Assembly: GCF_025399195.1 (NCBI RefSeq) | Contig: NW_026252093.1 | Coordinates: 248,001 to 312,000 of the forward strand | Direction: 5' to 3' | Source: Umbelopsis ramanniana AG | Taxonomy: Eukaryota; Mucoromycota; Umbelopsidomycetes; Umbelopsidales; Umbelopsidaceae | Length of the DNA stretch: 64,000 nt | Shown: piece by piece, positions 1 through 11,822 of the stretch | Numbering within the stretch: position 1 is the first letter of the stretch | Layout of the letters: every line of letters begins with the position of its first letter | Program-made: the position numbers and the translations under genes | Notes under the pieces: generated by a model | Database searches by the model: none | What the model was told of the DNA's origin: nothing | Seen by the model: the letters and a program-made list of their open reading frames with translations, nothing else

Positions 1-1652
1 TACGTGGTACCAGGATTGATAGATTCCAAATACTCCAAGTCACTCAACACTTCTTTAGATAACACTTCGTTTTCCTTGTCATTCGTCTGATATGGGAGGA
101 TATAATTGACGCCTAAGAAATGTTGACTCAATATCAGGTATCTATAGTCTGTAGTTCACCACATTGTGCTTACCAGCGTCTTTTAAATGTCTTCGGAAGG
201 CTACTGTAGATCTACTACCAATCGCTTCAACTTCACCTCCTACAAATCGTTTGGACCGAAATAAGATGCATACTGTAATGCCGATATAGTAGAAATAGTC
301 GCACTCTTCCATATTCAATAGGTCAAATAAGGAACGAAATGATGATGCCCATTCGTCTTCCCGCGCCTGCCATTCCTGTAAGTCAAGTTTATCTTGTTCC
401 GTGTATGCGCTTTTGCTAAGTAATCGGTTATTCGAAGCGATTTTATCGTTTGATAAAGTTGAGTTTGGATAGGCCCAGTGATACAAACATTGGCTTATAG
501 TATAACCGACATCGGTGACCTCCTCCGGATTTCTGCAGTACTCAAGCAGCTTTTCGTTGGCGAAGTGATTGGATCGAAATCGTGAAAGAGCTTTTGCTTG
601 GCTTCTGCCATCTGTTTGCATCCAGTCAAAATTATGAGTAGAAGTAATAAATAGACTAGTTTTGAGTGCCCAGTCAAATGGGGCCAGCGGTTGTGTAAGA
701 TTACTCATTGCCGTACTGCCTTGTTTCAGAGGCGTGGAATTAATCGTTTTGCCGATGTCCAATGCGCCCGATATTGCTGTGGCATTCTCTACCTTTTGTT
801 TTAACACAGACAACAATCTTCCGTCATGTACATCTTCTTCATTCACTTCAGAGAGTCCAGTCATTGTATAGTTCGCGAGTGTCAGTTCTACACTTTGCTC
901 CGGTTCATCCCAGGTATTATCCATCAAAGTCGCACGTGAAAAGCGAGATACCTCATCAGAAATGTCATAGTCGTCATGGTCGGCTCGGTCATTCATCTCG
1001 TCACTATCTACACTCTCCGTGCCGTCCGACATATCATCGTTGAGAAAAGTCTTATAATCATCTTGGCTAGCCAGATTGATGACGAGGCGATTTTCGGAAT
1101 CGCCTAAATCTCCTTCTTCATTCTTCTTTTGCTTAACGACAATAGGTACGGTTCCTTTGATGTCAAGAGGTTCAGATATCTCGGCTATTGTGTGGTTGCC
1201 TTTTTCCTTCATTGCTTCTGATTCCTTGCCTTCGGACGCATTATCTTCATCGTCTGACCAATATTCGTTCTGAAACTCTTGTTGTGAAAGATTTTCCAAT
1301 ATCGAAAAAGAACTTTGGCTACTGTATTCTGGTTGCGAAGAACAGGCGAACGGATTGTGAGCATGCGCATTGGTTTGAGAGGACAGTCTGAACGGACTGT
1401 CTTCCTCTAAGGGTTGGCTATTAACGTCAGGCTGTCGTTCAGAAGACGGACGGGCAAAAAAATCAATGGTTGTTTGCCGTACTGCATTCTTTTTATCTTC
1501 TCGCTCTTCTTTGGCTTCACGGGTTTGCAGTGCCCTTCTTTTCCGTTGCAAAGTCTGAAGAATGTCCTTAGTTTAAAGCGATCCTAATCATAAAAAGGGA
1601 AAATCAATGGCTATACCTTTAGGTGTGCAATATCAACAGGCCGTTTGCTCAT
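1..1652 (-). CDS. DONSON/humpty-dumpty-like replication factor (3' end beyond window)
   Basis: Exons (minus): 1617-1652, 174-1554, <1-112; introns of 62 and 61 nt (donors GTATAG and GTAAGC, acceptors TTCAG and TTAG). The start is the ATG at 1650-1652, giving MSKRPVDIAHLK before the first intron; no ATG opens the long second exon. The C-terminal half matches the DONSON family: a block starting PFDWALKTSLFITS, then WQAREDEWASSFRSLFDLL, CDYFYYIGITVCILFRS, and HLKDAG joined to VNYILPY across the last intron, where animal proteins read close to GIEFSLPL. The N-terminal half is acidic, low in complexity and probably disordered. Near its start is QTTIDFFA, resembling a PCNA-binding PIP box but with one residue too few before the aromatic pair. 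In animals DONSON helps load GINS/CDC45 onto MCM to build the CMG helicase. The stop codon lies outside the window. Confidence 0.85.
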
Positions 1653-1960
1653 GTCCAGTGCTTGTTCATCCGGTACTGGTAGGAAGGCTAGCTTGCTTAT
1701 TGCAATGCAAATGAGATTTGCACCCGAAAATAAAGAACACGCTCTCTCTTAAAAAATGTGAAAAATCGCGCTGTCCGCGTCAAAATAAAAGCAGTCTCGG
1801 TATTGGGTTATGAGTATGCCTCGCTGAGAAGGCACATCTTTATACAAACTAAAACAGAAGAATTTTACACAGGATGGATGGCTGGCGGCGGCAAGATAGA
1901 TGGTTAGGAGTAAAGATAGGGGATATGCTAAGATAGTGAACGAAACGAATAAGCCAAGTG
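1653..1960. other. Intergenic, DONSON 5' flank / Zds 3' flank
   Basis: This 308-bp spacer lies between two genes on the same (minus) strand. It should hold the 3' UTR of the Zds-like gene and the promoter of the DONSON gene. I see no convincing ORF, repeat or TATA box. Confidence 0.5.
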
Positions 1961-4755
1961 TCATGACCTGTTTCGATAAAGCGCTAGAGGAACATCATCA
2001 TCCTCGGATGCGTGCTGTCCTTCCAAGCCAAGTGAATTGAGTATGTCATCGGTGAACGAGTCAAAACTTGACACCTCTGACAATATGGGAGGTCCGGGTA
2101 TCGGGGGTAAAGGATGTGGATTGAGTGGATTGACCGGTGCTGATTCCGAAGTGGTAGCTTCGTGAGTAAAAGTGGTCTGCTGGGATGGTTGATAATGCTG
2201 ATTGGGAATAGGGGAATATCGATTATCACTAGGTCGTTTGCTTGTCACCAATTGTGAGCCATGAGGCAAATTAGGTTGACTTTTGGTCTGAGGCAAACGT
2301 TCATCGACGTCTTTCGCGCGTGGTGCAGCTTTCGGAGCGGCAAACGTTACGTGCGTGCCTGTCTTGTCGCTCTCTTCGATCTGACCATCACCTTGTGCAG
2401 ATCCTTCAGATATAGGCGGTAGCCATCGGGGTTGGTGATGTTGCTGTTGTTGTATTTGCTTCTTTTCAATGATTTCTTGTCTTCTCTTCTTGCTTGCACT
2501 GATGAACCTTCCAACTTTGCCTAGCTTTGCTGGCGTCGCTTCCTGCTCTTCCTGGTAGTTATTTTGTGAATGAATGATGAAAGATGATGGGGGTGGTGAT
2601 TCTGGTGACGCAGTATGTTCAGACTGTTGAGGTGAAGCCTGCTGCCTTATCTTCTGACCATTGATGATGGACAGATACCAGAACATCAGATTTGAGATTA
2701 AGACTTGATGATGAAGTGGGCGCCGGGGATTCGACAGCTTGTAATGCGACAGTCGGTAGATAGCACGCTCTACATGCACCGGAAACCTGGAAAAGTCGTC
2801 ATTGGCGACGTTAATCTCATTTGACTTTGCCGATTTCTTCACCATAACCGAAGAACCGTTTATATTCGCTTTCTGAGCTTTGGAATTCGTTCGTTGGAAT
2901 AGATGAGATAAACCAAGCTTCTTTGCCGGATTTGAAAATATCTCGTTTGTGTCTTTGAGTTTTGATTTGGATGACCCAGTGCTTGAGGCATTGCTAGCAG
3001 TCGATATTGTTGAAGATGACGAAGGTACCCTTTGTAAACTACTGCTAGTCAGGTGCTGCTGCTGCTTCTTCTTCGGTTTATCATCTGACAAAAATTTGAA
3101 GGACCATGAGGATCGTTTCTCTGGTTTGGATGGGCTAGACGATGATTTGCTACTCTTGCTATCCGTTTTTGCCAGTGTAACATTTGTCTTTGCTTTCAAC
3201 ACAGTTTGGTTGTCAGGCTGTGTCTTGTGCTCAATTGTGAAGGTAGGAATGATAACCTCAAGTTGCTCTTCTGGTGCCTGAGTTGTGGTGGGGATATTTA
3301 CATGCTCAGTGGTTGGGGCAATTACCTCGGCTGTCTCTGCGATCACATTTTCGTCTTGGATATGTGATGGAATTGCATTTTCCGTCACGTCGGGTTTAGT
3401 AGCTTTTGCCGCTTGTTGCTGGTTTTCCTCGGCTGCTATACGTGAAAAAACTTCGGTCTCGGCGTCATGAACTCGCGTGATGATGCCTTGCTGAGATTCA
3501 GCAGGCTCATACTCCGGACCGCCAAAGTCGATAATTTCACTTATGCTAACAGGTCTATCTTGTAAAGTGATTCCTCCTGGAGGGACGACGCCGAAACGTT
3601 CGGGATAATCACTAGGTTTTGCATGAATGGACTGTGAGCGGCGGTTACCAAATCGTCTTCCTGCCTCTCCTGGTTGAGATCCAGATAAAGATGTTCGTCG
3701 TATCCTAGTCCTAGCTGCTCGCCTTAGTAGTGAGCCTTCCACTCGAGGCACAATTACCGGTGATTCGTCTGTTGCAGATGAATGCCGATCGAATATCAGA
3801 GTTTGAGACGATGTGGATGGTTGCCTACCTAAAATGGTTAAGCATAGTACAAGTGTTAATTGGTAAATTACTGTTTTTGTAACGAAGGAGCTTCCAAGCC
3901 AAAAAGAAAAAGCTATATCGCTTCCTTACCGACAGTGGATGTAGGCGAATAAAGACTAACGGTCCTTCGTATTCTACCATTATTCGTCGTAACTGTAGAA
4001 TCTGGTTCTGTCTCTTCCTGCTCTTCTAAAATGGGGTGTTCAGCGACATTAGAGGTGAATGGCTGCGATTCTGGAACACTCGTGGTCGAACTGTGTGTTT
4101 GACGACGTTGTCGTGAATGCTCCTTTGATTGCTCGTCATCGTCATCTTCTTCACCTGGCAAATATGAAACCGCAAGAATCGATCGCTTCCGACGCACACG
4201 CAGTTGCCCTTTTCCTCGTATTACACCGTGAGTCTGTAACCAATTTGCAAACTCAGCCGGAGCAATCTCTGGGTGCTGTTCGGCTGGTACCCTACACCGA
4301 CGGGATGGTGAGATATTACGTACTGGGTCGAAAATACACATAGATTACATAACCTACCAAAAAAGTCGAGAGGGATTGGTCGTTTCTATATTGTAAACTT
4401 GTTTGCCTTCATCTTCTTCATCCATAAGTGAGGAAATAGTGGTGGTATTCGACATTATAGACGCAGAGTCTTCCGTGTACGAAGTTGCTTCATCTTGATA
4501 ATCGGCCGAAAGATGCTCTCTAGTTGCAGATTGCTCATCCCGGTCTTCAGTTCGAACTGGGCTGATAGGCGGAATATGACCTTCTGCTTTGGCTTCCATG
4601 TAGATGCCTGAATCCGACTTCTTGGAAGAAGCATCCACATTTTCGTCACTTTTTTGATCGTGGTTGTCATGGATGGTGTTATTATCGGTGAGATTGGCGG
4701 ATGCCTGATTCAGCGCCTGAGTTGATAGTTCCTGAGCGTCAGTTCTCATATCCAT
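1961..4755 (-). CDS. Zds1/Zds2-like regulator of PP2A(Cdc55)
   Basis: Three exons (minus): 4358-4755, 3930-4291, 1961-3828; introns 66 and 101 nt; about 875 aa. Exon 1 starts at the ATG at 4753-4755. The exon 1/2 splice creates the block SRLFWVPAEQHPEIAPAEF, typical of the N-terminal conserved region of fungal Zds proteins. The C-terminal Zds domain (roughly residues 600-645) is clear: VERAIYRLSHYKLSNPRRPL followed by a QVLISNLMFWYL helix. The rest is Ser/Thr/Gln-rich and low in complexity. In yeasts, Zds proteins bind the B55 subunit (Cdc55) of PP2A through this C-terminal region and affect mitotic entry, Cdc14 release and polarised growth. The last 60 residues after the Zds domain region are Pro-rich and may be regulatory. 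Family assignment is firm; the exact orthologue between Zds1 and Zds2 is not meaningful outside Saccharomycetes. Confidence 0.88.
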
Positions 4756-5603
4756 TGGACAATAGGCATTATTGAGAATTATTTAGATATAATTAATTTT
4801 TTAGGAAGGAAATAAAAAAAAAAGCTGGATGAACGAAAGGGTTAAGTACGGCGGGATAATCTTCCATATCAAATTTGATGATGACGATCCAGTATCCTCC
4901 GACCTTCTTTATTTATACACTTAGAAAATATGCGGGCCAATGATCTCCCTGAAAGGTTCATATCAGTCAGATCGGTGTACCGTATTGAACGTTGAACAGA
5001 GGAAAAGGCAGTGAAAGGGATACAAACATCATCATGATCGTATGTAAATTAAGGTTTAGGAAAAGGTATCATTTTATTATTTTAGGTATATGATGGGTTC
5101 CTAAGTTCTACTTGCCAATATATGATTTCCTACATGAACGAAGAATAGCTTCATTAGTAATAGCTTCTTATAAAAAGTTGAACGTATGTGCATTTCGTAA
5201 CTAAGAAAGCCAGCATGAGTATCACCCACGAGGGGTAGCTGAGCCTTCAACTCTTTCGAAACTTCGACTACGACCTATTAGAGGACGTCCAAAACGGTCG
5301 CAACCTCTGGGCGGTCAAGCCAGTTCATTCTTCCACGATTGTAACGGGCATGCCATCATTGAGCAAAACCCCTAGAGGTCTTCGACAGCTGCCCTGACTT
5401 AATTGTGGTATGGGATATCAATAAAACTGATCAAAGTACTTACATAAAAAGTATTGCGAAAATAAAAAAACAACACGGTGGAAAAAAGAAAATTTTCCTT
5501 ACAGTACAATTTTTATACCAATTTGTTGTGACTGTTCAATAGACCATGAAATCCTCCATGGGGTTGAACAATACGTGCACTTTCCGCTTCCTAACTAACA
5601 ATT
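4756..5603. other. Divergent intergenic region, Zds-like / NPT1
   Basis: This 848-bp spacer lies between divergent starts and must carry both promoters. It is AT-rich with several A/T runs (for example around 5461-5500). I see no conserved motif that I can name and no credible ORF. Confidence 0.45.
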
Positions 5604-7007
5604 ATGAGCAATCATACTGAACCACCAGTCGGCCTTGCTTCCATTCTGGACAATGACCTTTACAAATTTTCGATGCAACAAGTTGTTTTCAAAAACTATC
5701 CAACAGCTCGCGTATCGTACAAGTTTACCAACCGCACTAAATCTATGCAACTGAATCAGCAGGCTGTGGATTGGCTGAGTGAGCAAATCAAACGTAAGGC
5801 ACATGCGTAGAGAAAAAGAATTTTGAAATAATTCCATATTAAACACATTTGTATCATCTCCAAATTGTAATAGGCTTAAAGAATCTGAAGTTGAAGGATG
5901 ATGAATACAAGTATCTATCTCAACTTCCATTTATGGACCAAGACTACGTCGATTATCTCAAGGCTTTTACATTTAAGCCTGACGAGCAAGTTCATTTCCA
6001 CCTTGATCCTCAGACGAGAGATTTTGACTTGGCTGTGACTGGATTATGGTTAGATACTATCTTGTATGAAGTGCCACTTTTGGCCCTCATTTCAGAATCC
6101 TATTTCCTGTTTGTCGACACCGATTGGAATCATGACGGACAATATGAAAATGCATACAAGAAGGCAGAAGCGCTTTTGAGTAATGGGTGTAAATTTTCTG
6201 AGTTCGGTACTCGCCGTCGCCGAGATATGCAGACTCAGGATACCATCATGCACGCTATGCTGGATGCCGAAAAGAAATATGTCAAGAAATGCGAAGAGCA
6301 AGGTGAAAAGCCGAAAGGCTGCGTGAGTGGAACGAGTAATGTTTCCTTAGCCAAAAAATATAACATTGCACCTATCGGAACAGTTGGTAAGTGCTAATTC
6401 ATCGCAGTATCGGGTATCTTGAATTTACATGCTGAAAGCAAGTTGCATTTGTGCAGCCCACGAATTCTTCATGGGTATTTCGGCTTTAGAAGGCATTGAA
6501 AATGCCAATAAGAAGGCGCTGGCTCGTTGGTTGGACATTTACAAAGGTGCACTGGGTATCGCATTGACCGACACCTTCCGCACAGAAGTTTTCTTCCGCG
6601 ATTTTGACCATGATTTAGCCAAAGCATACACAGGTGTTCGACAGGACAGTGGTGATCCATTGAAGTTTGTGGATGCCATGGTTGACCATTATCGCAAGGT
6701 GGGAGTTGATCCTAACACCAAGGTCATCGTATTCTCGGATGCTCTAGATGTCAACAAGGCGATCCAGCTCCAGGAGTACTGCATCAAAGCTGGAGTCAAC
6801 TCTAGTTTTGGTATAGGCACCCACTTCACCAACGATTTCAAAAAGTACAGCAATCCTAGTCAACGAAGCGAACCCATGAATATGGTTATCAAAATGAACT
6901 CCTGCAACGGTACTCCGGTAATCAAACTCAGTGACGACGTCTCGAAGAATAGTGGGGACTCAGATTTAGTTTCCAAAATCAAGACGAAGCTGGGACTGCA
7001 AGATTGA
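5604..7007 (+). CDS. NPT1: Nicotinate phosphoribosyltransferase
   Basis: Exons 5604-5793, 5874-6386, 6457-7007 (introns 80 and 70 nt), 417 aa, close to yeast Npt1 in length. It converts nicotinate and PRPP (with ATP) to nicotinate mononucleotide, the first step of the Preiss-Handler NAD salvage route. Family blocks seen: N-terminal LDNDLYKFSMQQVVF, the substrate-proximal AHEFFMGISALEG created by splicing exons 2 and 3, YTGVRQDSGDP, and the GIGTHFTNDF block near the C-terminus. The starting ATG at 5604 is the first in frame after the AT-rich leader. The first gene of a run of three plus-strand metabolic genes, with its own spacing, so not an operon. Identification is essentially certain. Confidence 0.95.
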
Positions 7008-7238
7008 TAATATAGATAGCTTTGATAGAAGCAGAGAGTGATGTAAATTCCCACCTCTTGTAGATGACCATTTTAATTGCATTGAGTTCCTTATTTTTCA
7101 TATTTACCCCCCTTGAACTTAAAGTGTGATAATCGTGCTGAGTCAGTTAAAAGTCAGAGGAAGCCAACGGTCGGACTCACCGAGCCCACTAAAACACAAT
7201 TCTGCAGATACCTTTTTCATCTCGTTCCCTTGAATTTC

Positions 7239-8036
7239 ATGTCCATAGAAAACACAGTTCCAATTGCCAATGAACCTCCCCATATTGTCACCAATGGGGT
7301 GGATGTTGCTACCGTCGAAATCCTAGACCAGACGGAAGCACCTGAATCCGACGAAGATCACAATGCGAGACTGGAACGAGAAATGGTCGCACTTCCCATT
7401 GTCAATAAGCTCCGCGACGATCCCAACATCACTGAAGTTGTCGCTTATGGTCACTTGCCACCTTCGGCGTACCAGCATTCATTGACAGCCAGTACCCTTC
7501 GGGGCCGTGGAAAAATTGCTATCCGGCCATTGAAATTTTTCAATAAAGAGAAAACAGAGTGCTACATGATATGCCACCTTGGAAGGTCACTGTGAGTATG
7601 AAGCCATAGCATATGGTAATGTTGAAACAGAATAATCGTATTAATATTATCATTTTTCTTAGATGCGGGCATGATGGTATTATCCATGGCGGTATGCTTG
7701 GAACATTGTTGGATGAGCATTTAGCCTACGTAGTGAGTATTTTTACGAATTGATAACCTTTTTGGTGCGGAAGCTCGTTTTTAACTTCGACACTCTTTAT
7801 AGACTGTTCCCAGCTTACCAAATCACACGGGCTTCACTGCTCGTTTAGAGGTCAATTACCGTGCCCCTGTTAAAGCAGATCAATGGGTCATAGTTGGCGG
7901 CAAATTAGATTATGTGGACGGCCGTAAAGCCTGGGCAGACGCCTGGGTAGAGGCCATAGATCAGAGCATTAAATATACTGAAGCTCGTGCTCTGTATGTT
8001 AGCCCTAGACAGCCAATGGCTAAAGTAGAATTCTAG
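7239..8036 (+). CDS. Hotdog-fold acyl-CoA thioesterase-like protein (THEM4-like)
   Basis: Exons 7239-7591, 7663-7732, 7803-8036 (introns 71 and 70 nt), 218 aa. The upstream in-frame codons (from 7113) open with TTG, so the first true ATG at 7239 (MSIENTVP) is taken as start. Exon 2 encodes the hotdog signature CGHDGIIHGGMLGTLLDE, with the HGG turn and the central helix; exon 3 continues with TARLEVNYRAPVKADQW, the family's strand-turn-strand core. The family hydrolyses acyl-CoA thioesters, in animals (THEM4/5) in mitochondria. The first 60 residues are acidic rather than a typical presequence, so location is not clear. Substrate is unknown. Family confidence is high, substrate unassigned. Confidence 0.85.
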
Positions 8037-8469
8037 ATAAGACTTAGTATCCAAATCTCATTATAAACATCATTCAGCACCTCATATTCACAAAGCTATC
8101 AGTGATCGATAAAGTTACAAATGACACATGATACTGTACAAAAGGCACGCTTTGAACAATGAAAAAAAAAAATTCTGTAGGGTTGACAGTACGATAACCC
8201 GACTCCGAGCTGGCGGAATTTTAAAATAGTTGGCTGTAATTTGTCCCAAGGCACCCAACGGCTGGGGAACAACATTTGATCTTTTGAATGTGAATCCACT
8301 CACTTTGGGGCATCAAGCTGGCCGAACCAACGCTTTAAGTGCACGGAAAGCGGTAACTTCAGCTGAGTTTATTGGATCAATTTTTTTTTCTTGTAAGCAG
8401 AACCTTTAAAACTCATTATCTTCTTCCTTAGCCCTTCGTTTTCTCTTCTTCTTCAACCGTATAATCACC
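8037..8469. other. Intergenic, thioesterase 3' / elongase promoter
   Basis: 433 bp. The last 60 bases before the elongase start are pyrimidine-rich (runs of CTTCTTC around 8420-8455), a common leader feature of well-expressed fungal genes. I see no ORF of note. Confidence 0.4.
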
Positions 8470-9367
8470 ATGCAAGATTTGGACAAATTGACTCCTATTC
8501 CTGGGATCCCTTTCCCCGAATACTACGAGTTCTTCATGGATTGGAAGACCCCAATTGCGTTGGCTGCTACTTACGCCATCGTCATTCATACCCTCAACCC
8601 AAAAACCTCCAAGGCTTCCCGTGTTGAAGCCAAAAACAAGGGCATCAAGGATGTTTCCAAGAACTCAGGTCCCTTGATGACTGGCTTCGTTTTCATTCAT
8701 AACCTTCTTTTGGCCATCTATTCCGGCGTCACATTCGTCAATATGGCCCTTGCTCTTCACAAGACTGTTCACCGTGATTTGCCATTCAAGGATATTGTAA
8801 GTGTTTTATTCAAGTATTCAACTGGTTTGGGTCAAGGATGAGGTGAGCTGATATTATTGCTTTGACTAGTTCTGCGATAAGGACAGCTTTTTGTGGGATA
8901 ATGCGCTCGGTTATTGGGGTTATCTTTTCTATCTCTCCAAATACTATGAAGTGATCGACACAGCTATCATTCTGCTCAAGGGTCGTCGCTCTTCTCTTTT
9001 GCAAACCTATCATCACGCTGGTGCTATGATCACTATGTGGTCAGGTATTCGCTACCAAGCAGCTCCCATTTGGTTGTTCGCCACCTTCAACTCCTTCATT
9101 CACACTGTCATGTACACCTACTATGCCTTCACTTCTATTGGCTTCCATCCCCCTGGCAAGCGTTATCTTACTAGCATGCAGATCTCTCAATTCTTGATTG
9201 GCACAACTTTGGCCGTTTCCTACTTGGTTCTTCCCAACTGTCTTGTTACACCTGGAAAGCGCTTGGCTGTCATGATCAATGTTGGTTACCTTTTGCCATT
9301 GACATACCTTTTCGTCGACTTCGCTAAGAGGACCTATGGTGCTAGAAAGGCCAAGAAGGTTGAGTAA
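8470..9367 (+). CDS. ELO-family very-long-chain fatty acid elongase (3-ketoacyl-CoA synthase)
   Basis: Two exons, 8470-8796 and 8870-9367 (intron 73 nt, phase 0), 274 aa, normal for the family. It condenses malonyl-CoA with a long-chain acyl-CoA in the endoplasmic reticulum, the rate-limiting elongation step. Family features: FYLSKYYEVIDTAIILLKGR, the histidine box as LLQTYHHAGAM, NSFIHTVMYTYYA, and several hydrophobic segments; the C-terminus KAKKVE is a lysine-rich ER-retention-like tail. The catalytic box reads QxxHH where many elongases have HxxHH; this variant occurs in part of the family. Substrate chain length and unsaturation cannot be told from sequence. Confidence 0.93.
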
Positions 9368-9876
9368 GTCATGCAGCCTCAGGGGACTTGTAAAAGCGCT
9401 TGCTTTTAAATCATAGTCGGAACAAGCAAGCTTTCCTCGGATTTCAAACAAGGTGCAACCCCCTTAAGCCAACATCATATTCGCCGCACAATATATTTTC
9501 CTCTCACAATGTACAATAGCTCGATTCAAGATACAACATTTCCTACCCTACAAGTCAACCAAAATATCCATAGTTGGCTACAGAAATCCTTGCAAATAAA
9601 AAAAATAAAAAATGTTGCAGTCAATATGTGATTATACATGTATATGAGGATGGTCAGGTATGCGTTGTTGCCCTTGCTCATTGCAAGGGAATACACCGCG
9701 GATATGAAGCATATGGATCGATGATAAGGTGCGTGATTACTGCTATGGCTGCAAACATAACTGTCATCTACGGATTGTGGTCAGGGCACAAGAGGCAGAG
9801 TTTCAATTAAAGTGAACAGAGCTACCTTTTGTGTAATTTCTGCCTGATGGTTCTATAACATGGTTGCACGGCCAAT
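9368..9876. other. Convergent intergenic region
   Basis: 509 bp between the 3' ends of the elongase gene (plus) and the LYR-motif gene (minus). It should hold both 3' UTRs and terminators. The 78-codon ORF at 9574-9810 has no recognisable features and I do not call it. Confidence 0.4.
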
Positions 9877-11072
9877 TCATCTTCTATTATTGATGCTTTC
9901 TGCATCCATCGATGCATCACTGTCATCGTCAATATTACTTCTTTTTTTGAGGTGAATCTTTCGTGAATCGGCAATAGCTTTACGAACATGTTGAGCTAAA
10001 GGAGAGTCGATTTTAGTATTGTATTAAACAGACGATGGGCGTAGTTGACGTACCTGCCCCGCGAACGTCGTCTGCATTGACACCGCAGGCTTTCAAAAAC
10101 AATGCTTCGCCATCCAGCATTTGAAGATATTCTTGATGTGTTTGAAAGAGATCCAATCGACGTTGAACTGCTTTCACAGAGTTTTTCACCATCATACTAG
10201 TCTTTGCTGGCTGTACCCATCCTCGCACTCGCATGAAAACTCTGCCACTACTACTTTCTACTTTGAACGCTGTTTGAAACGGTTTGCGAGGTCGGATTTT
10301 TGCTGCCTTCAGTTGCTTTGGTTTGGGAGGCGTGATATCCATAACGTGACTTGGCATAGGGAAGCGGGTTGCGGAGTCGCGATGTTTTCCCGATTGCGGC
10401 CGTATATCCAATGAAGCTGCATATCGCTTAGATGGCTATATGTGTTGTATTTAAGTATGAAAATTTCAGAAACGATCACAGTACCATTGCAAAACATACA
10501 TTGCTTATTCGTTTGATCTGAATAATTGTAAGCAAATCAGCTTTTCACACCACAAATCCAGTTACATGATGGCCATTTATACATACTTTGTTTCTAACAA
10601 AGGCCAGAGGGCCAATGCGTCCCATACCCAGATCTACAAGTTTATTGTAATAACGAGAGTCTCCAGCCAAAGCTTCGCGAATAATAATCAAAGACTAGCG
10701 TTCCGTTAATAGTTGAATAGCGTTGATTGACGATGTCAATGGTTAGGAGGTCAAACCAAGCTATTGCTTACTTTCTCAGCTTCATGTATAGCCTTCAAGG
10801 AACGATCAATCGATGTCTCACGGTGGTGGTAGTGAAATCTTTCAGAAATGGTATTGCGTAAAAACATTCGTACTTCTTGTTCTTCGAACTTTGCAGATTC
10901 TCGTAAAAGGCATCTATACAGTGCGCGAGTCTGCATGAAGAACGAATGAGTTTGGCAAATGGATGATACCAGTCCCGAAGGAACCTTGGCCAAACCGTAC
11001 CTTAAACGGTATATCATAGCCCAGTCCAGGCCTCAATTTGTGAAAGTGTTTCCATGCCGGTGCGATATTCAT
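9877..11072 (-). CDS. LYR-motif (Complex1_LYR-like) protein, probably mitochondrial
   Basis: Proposed exons (minus): 11001-11072, 10772-10930, 10587-10694, 10500-10517, 10054-10435, 9877-9995; 285 aa. All junctions are in phase. The 18-nt fourth exon is optional for frame, but including it replaces one 151-nt intron by introns of 69 and 64 nt, typical of this locus. Near the N-terminus is RALYRCLLRESAKFEEQEVR, the LYR tripeptide with its following Arg/Phe-rich helix, then a second helical block. LYR proteins act with the acyl carrier protein in assembly of respiratory complexes, Fe-S clusters and mitoribosomes. The roughly 150-residue basic C-terminal part is unlike the short LYRM proteins and I do not recognise it. 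Specific role unknown. Confidence 0.7.
10500..10517 (-). other. Probable 18-nt microexon of the LYR-motif gene
   Basis: On the minus strand an 18-nt block encoding IKRISN is bounded by ATTCAG upstream and GTATGT downstream, both good splice signals, and it keeps phase 0 on both sides. It may be constitutive or a cassette exon. Confidence 0.5.
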
Positions 11073-11783
11073 GTCTTTCGCATTAGATCTCGAAAAGTCG
11101 ACTTCTGTTTTGCCCAATTTGTCTATGAAAATTAAGGATTGGCAGTCTCGCGTTCGCTTCTTCAGCGGAGTTGATCATCATCTTGCAGCAAGGTGTAGTT
11201 TATGATTATGTGTGTGCTATAAAATTTAGCATAAATCTGATGGTGGGCGATTAGTTTATGAAAGAAAAGGTCATGTTAGGACTTTCTGTAGCGGTATCTG
11301 TACATCGTTCATTAAATTGTCTGTAAGAGGCGCTGCGCCATCTTACACAGGTCAGATTACACACTAGATCATCACATTCACTCGACATTTTTCTATTATT
11401 AAAGGAATTAAAAGTGTTTAATGTCATACAGCATATTCAAATTATTACCTACAGAGCGACCTACATAACAGAGATGTGCGCCGATGTAGTATCGACACAG
11501 CAGTCGAATGGGGCCGCCAAGTTCTTATTGTGTTAATGGCGACAATAGTCGTGAAAATGGTTACCTATTGACACAACAATACTGTCTAAACAATAAAACG
11601 GGGGTTTCTTTGTTTAAATTTATCCAATGAATCTAGTTTTCTTGCCATAACGCGTTCGCTTCTTTTAGACTTTAAGATGCAAATTGAGCAGTAGTTAGAG
11701 ATGGTCAACCTATTGTTGACCCGGAGACTCATAATCACTATCGACTTCGCCTGTCAAGATAAATAAGAAATGAATACCTGTAT

Positions 11784-11822
11784 TTCAAAATATTACTTCA
11801 AAATATTACTTCACAATATAAC
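11784..11822. repeat. Three tandem copies of a 13-bp AT-rich unit
   Basis: Two identical copies of TTCAAAATATTAC are followed by a third with two changes (TTCACAATATAAC), directly abutting. A small minisatellite in non-coding DNA. Confidence 0.8.
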
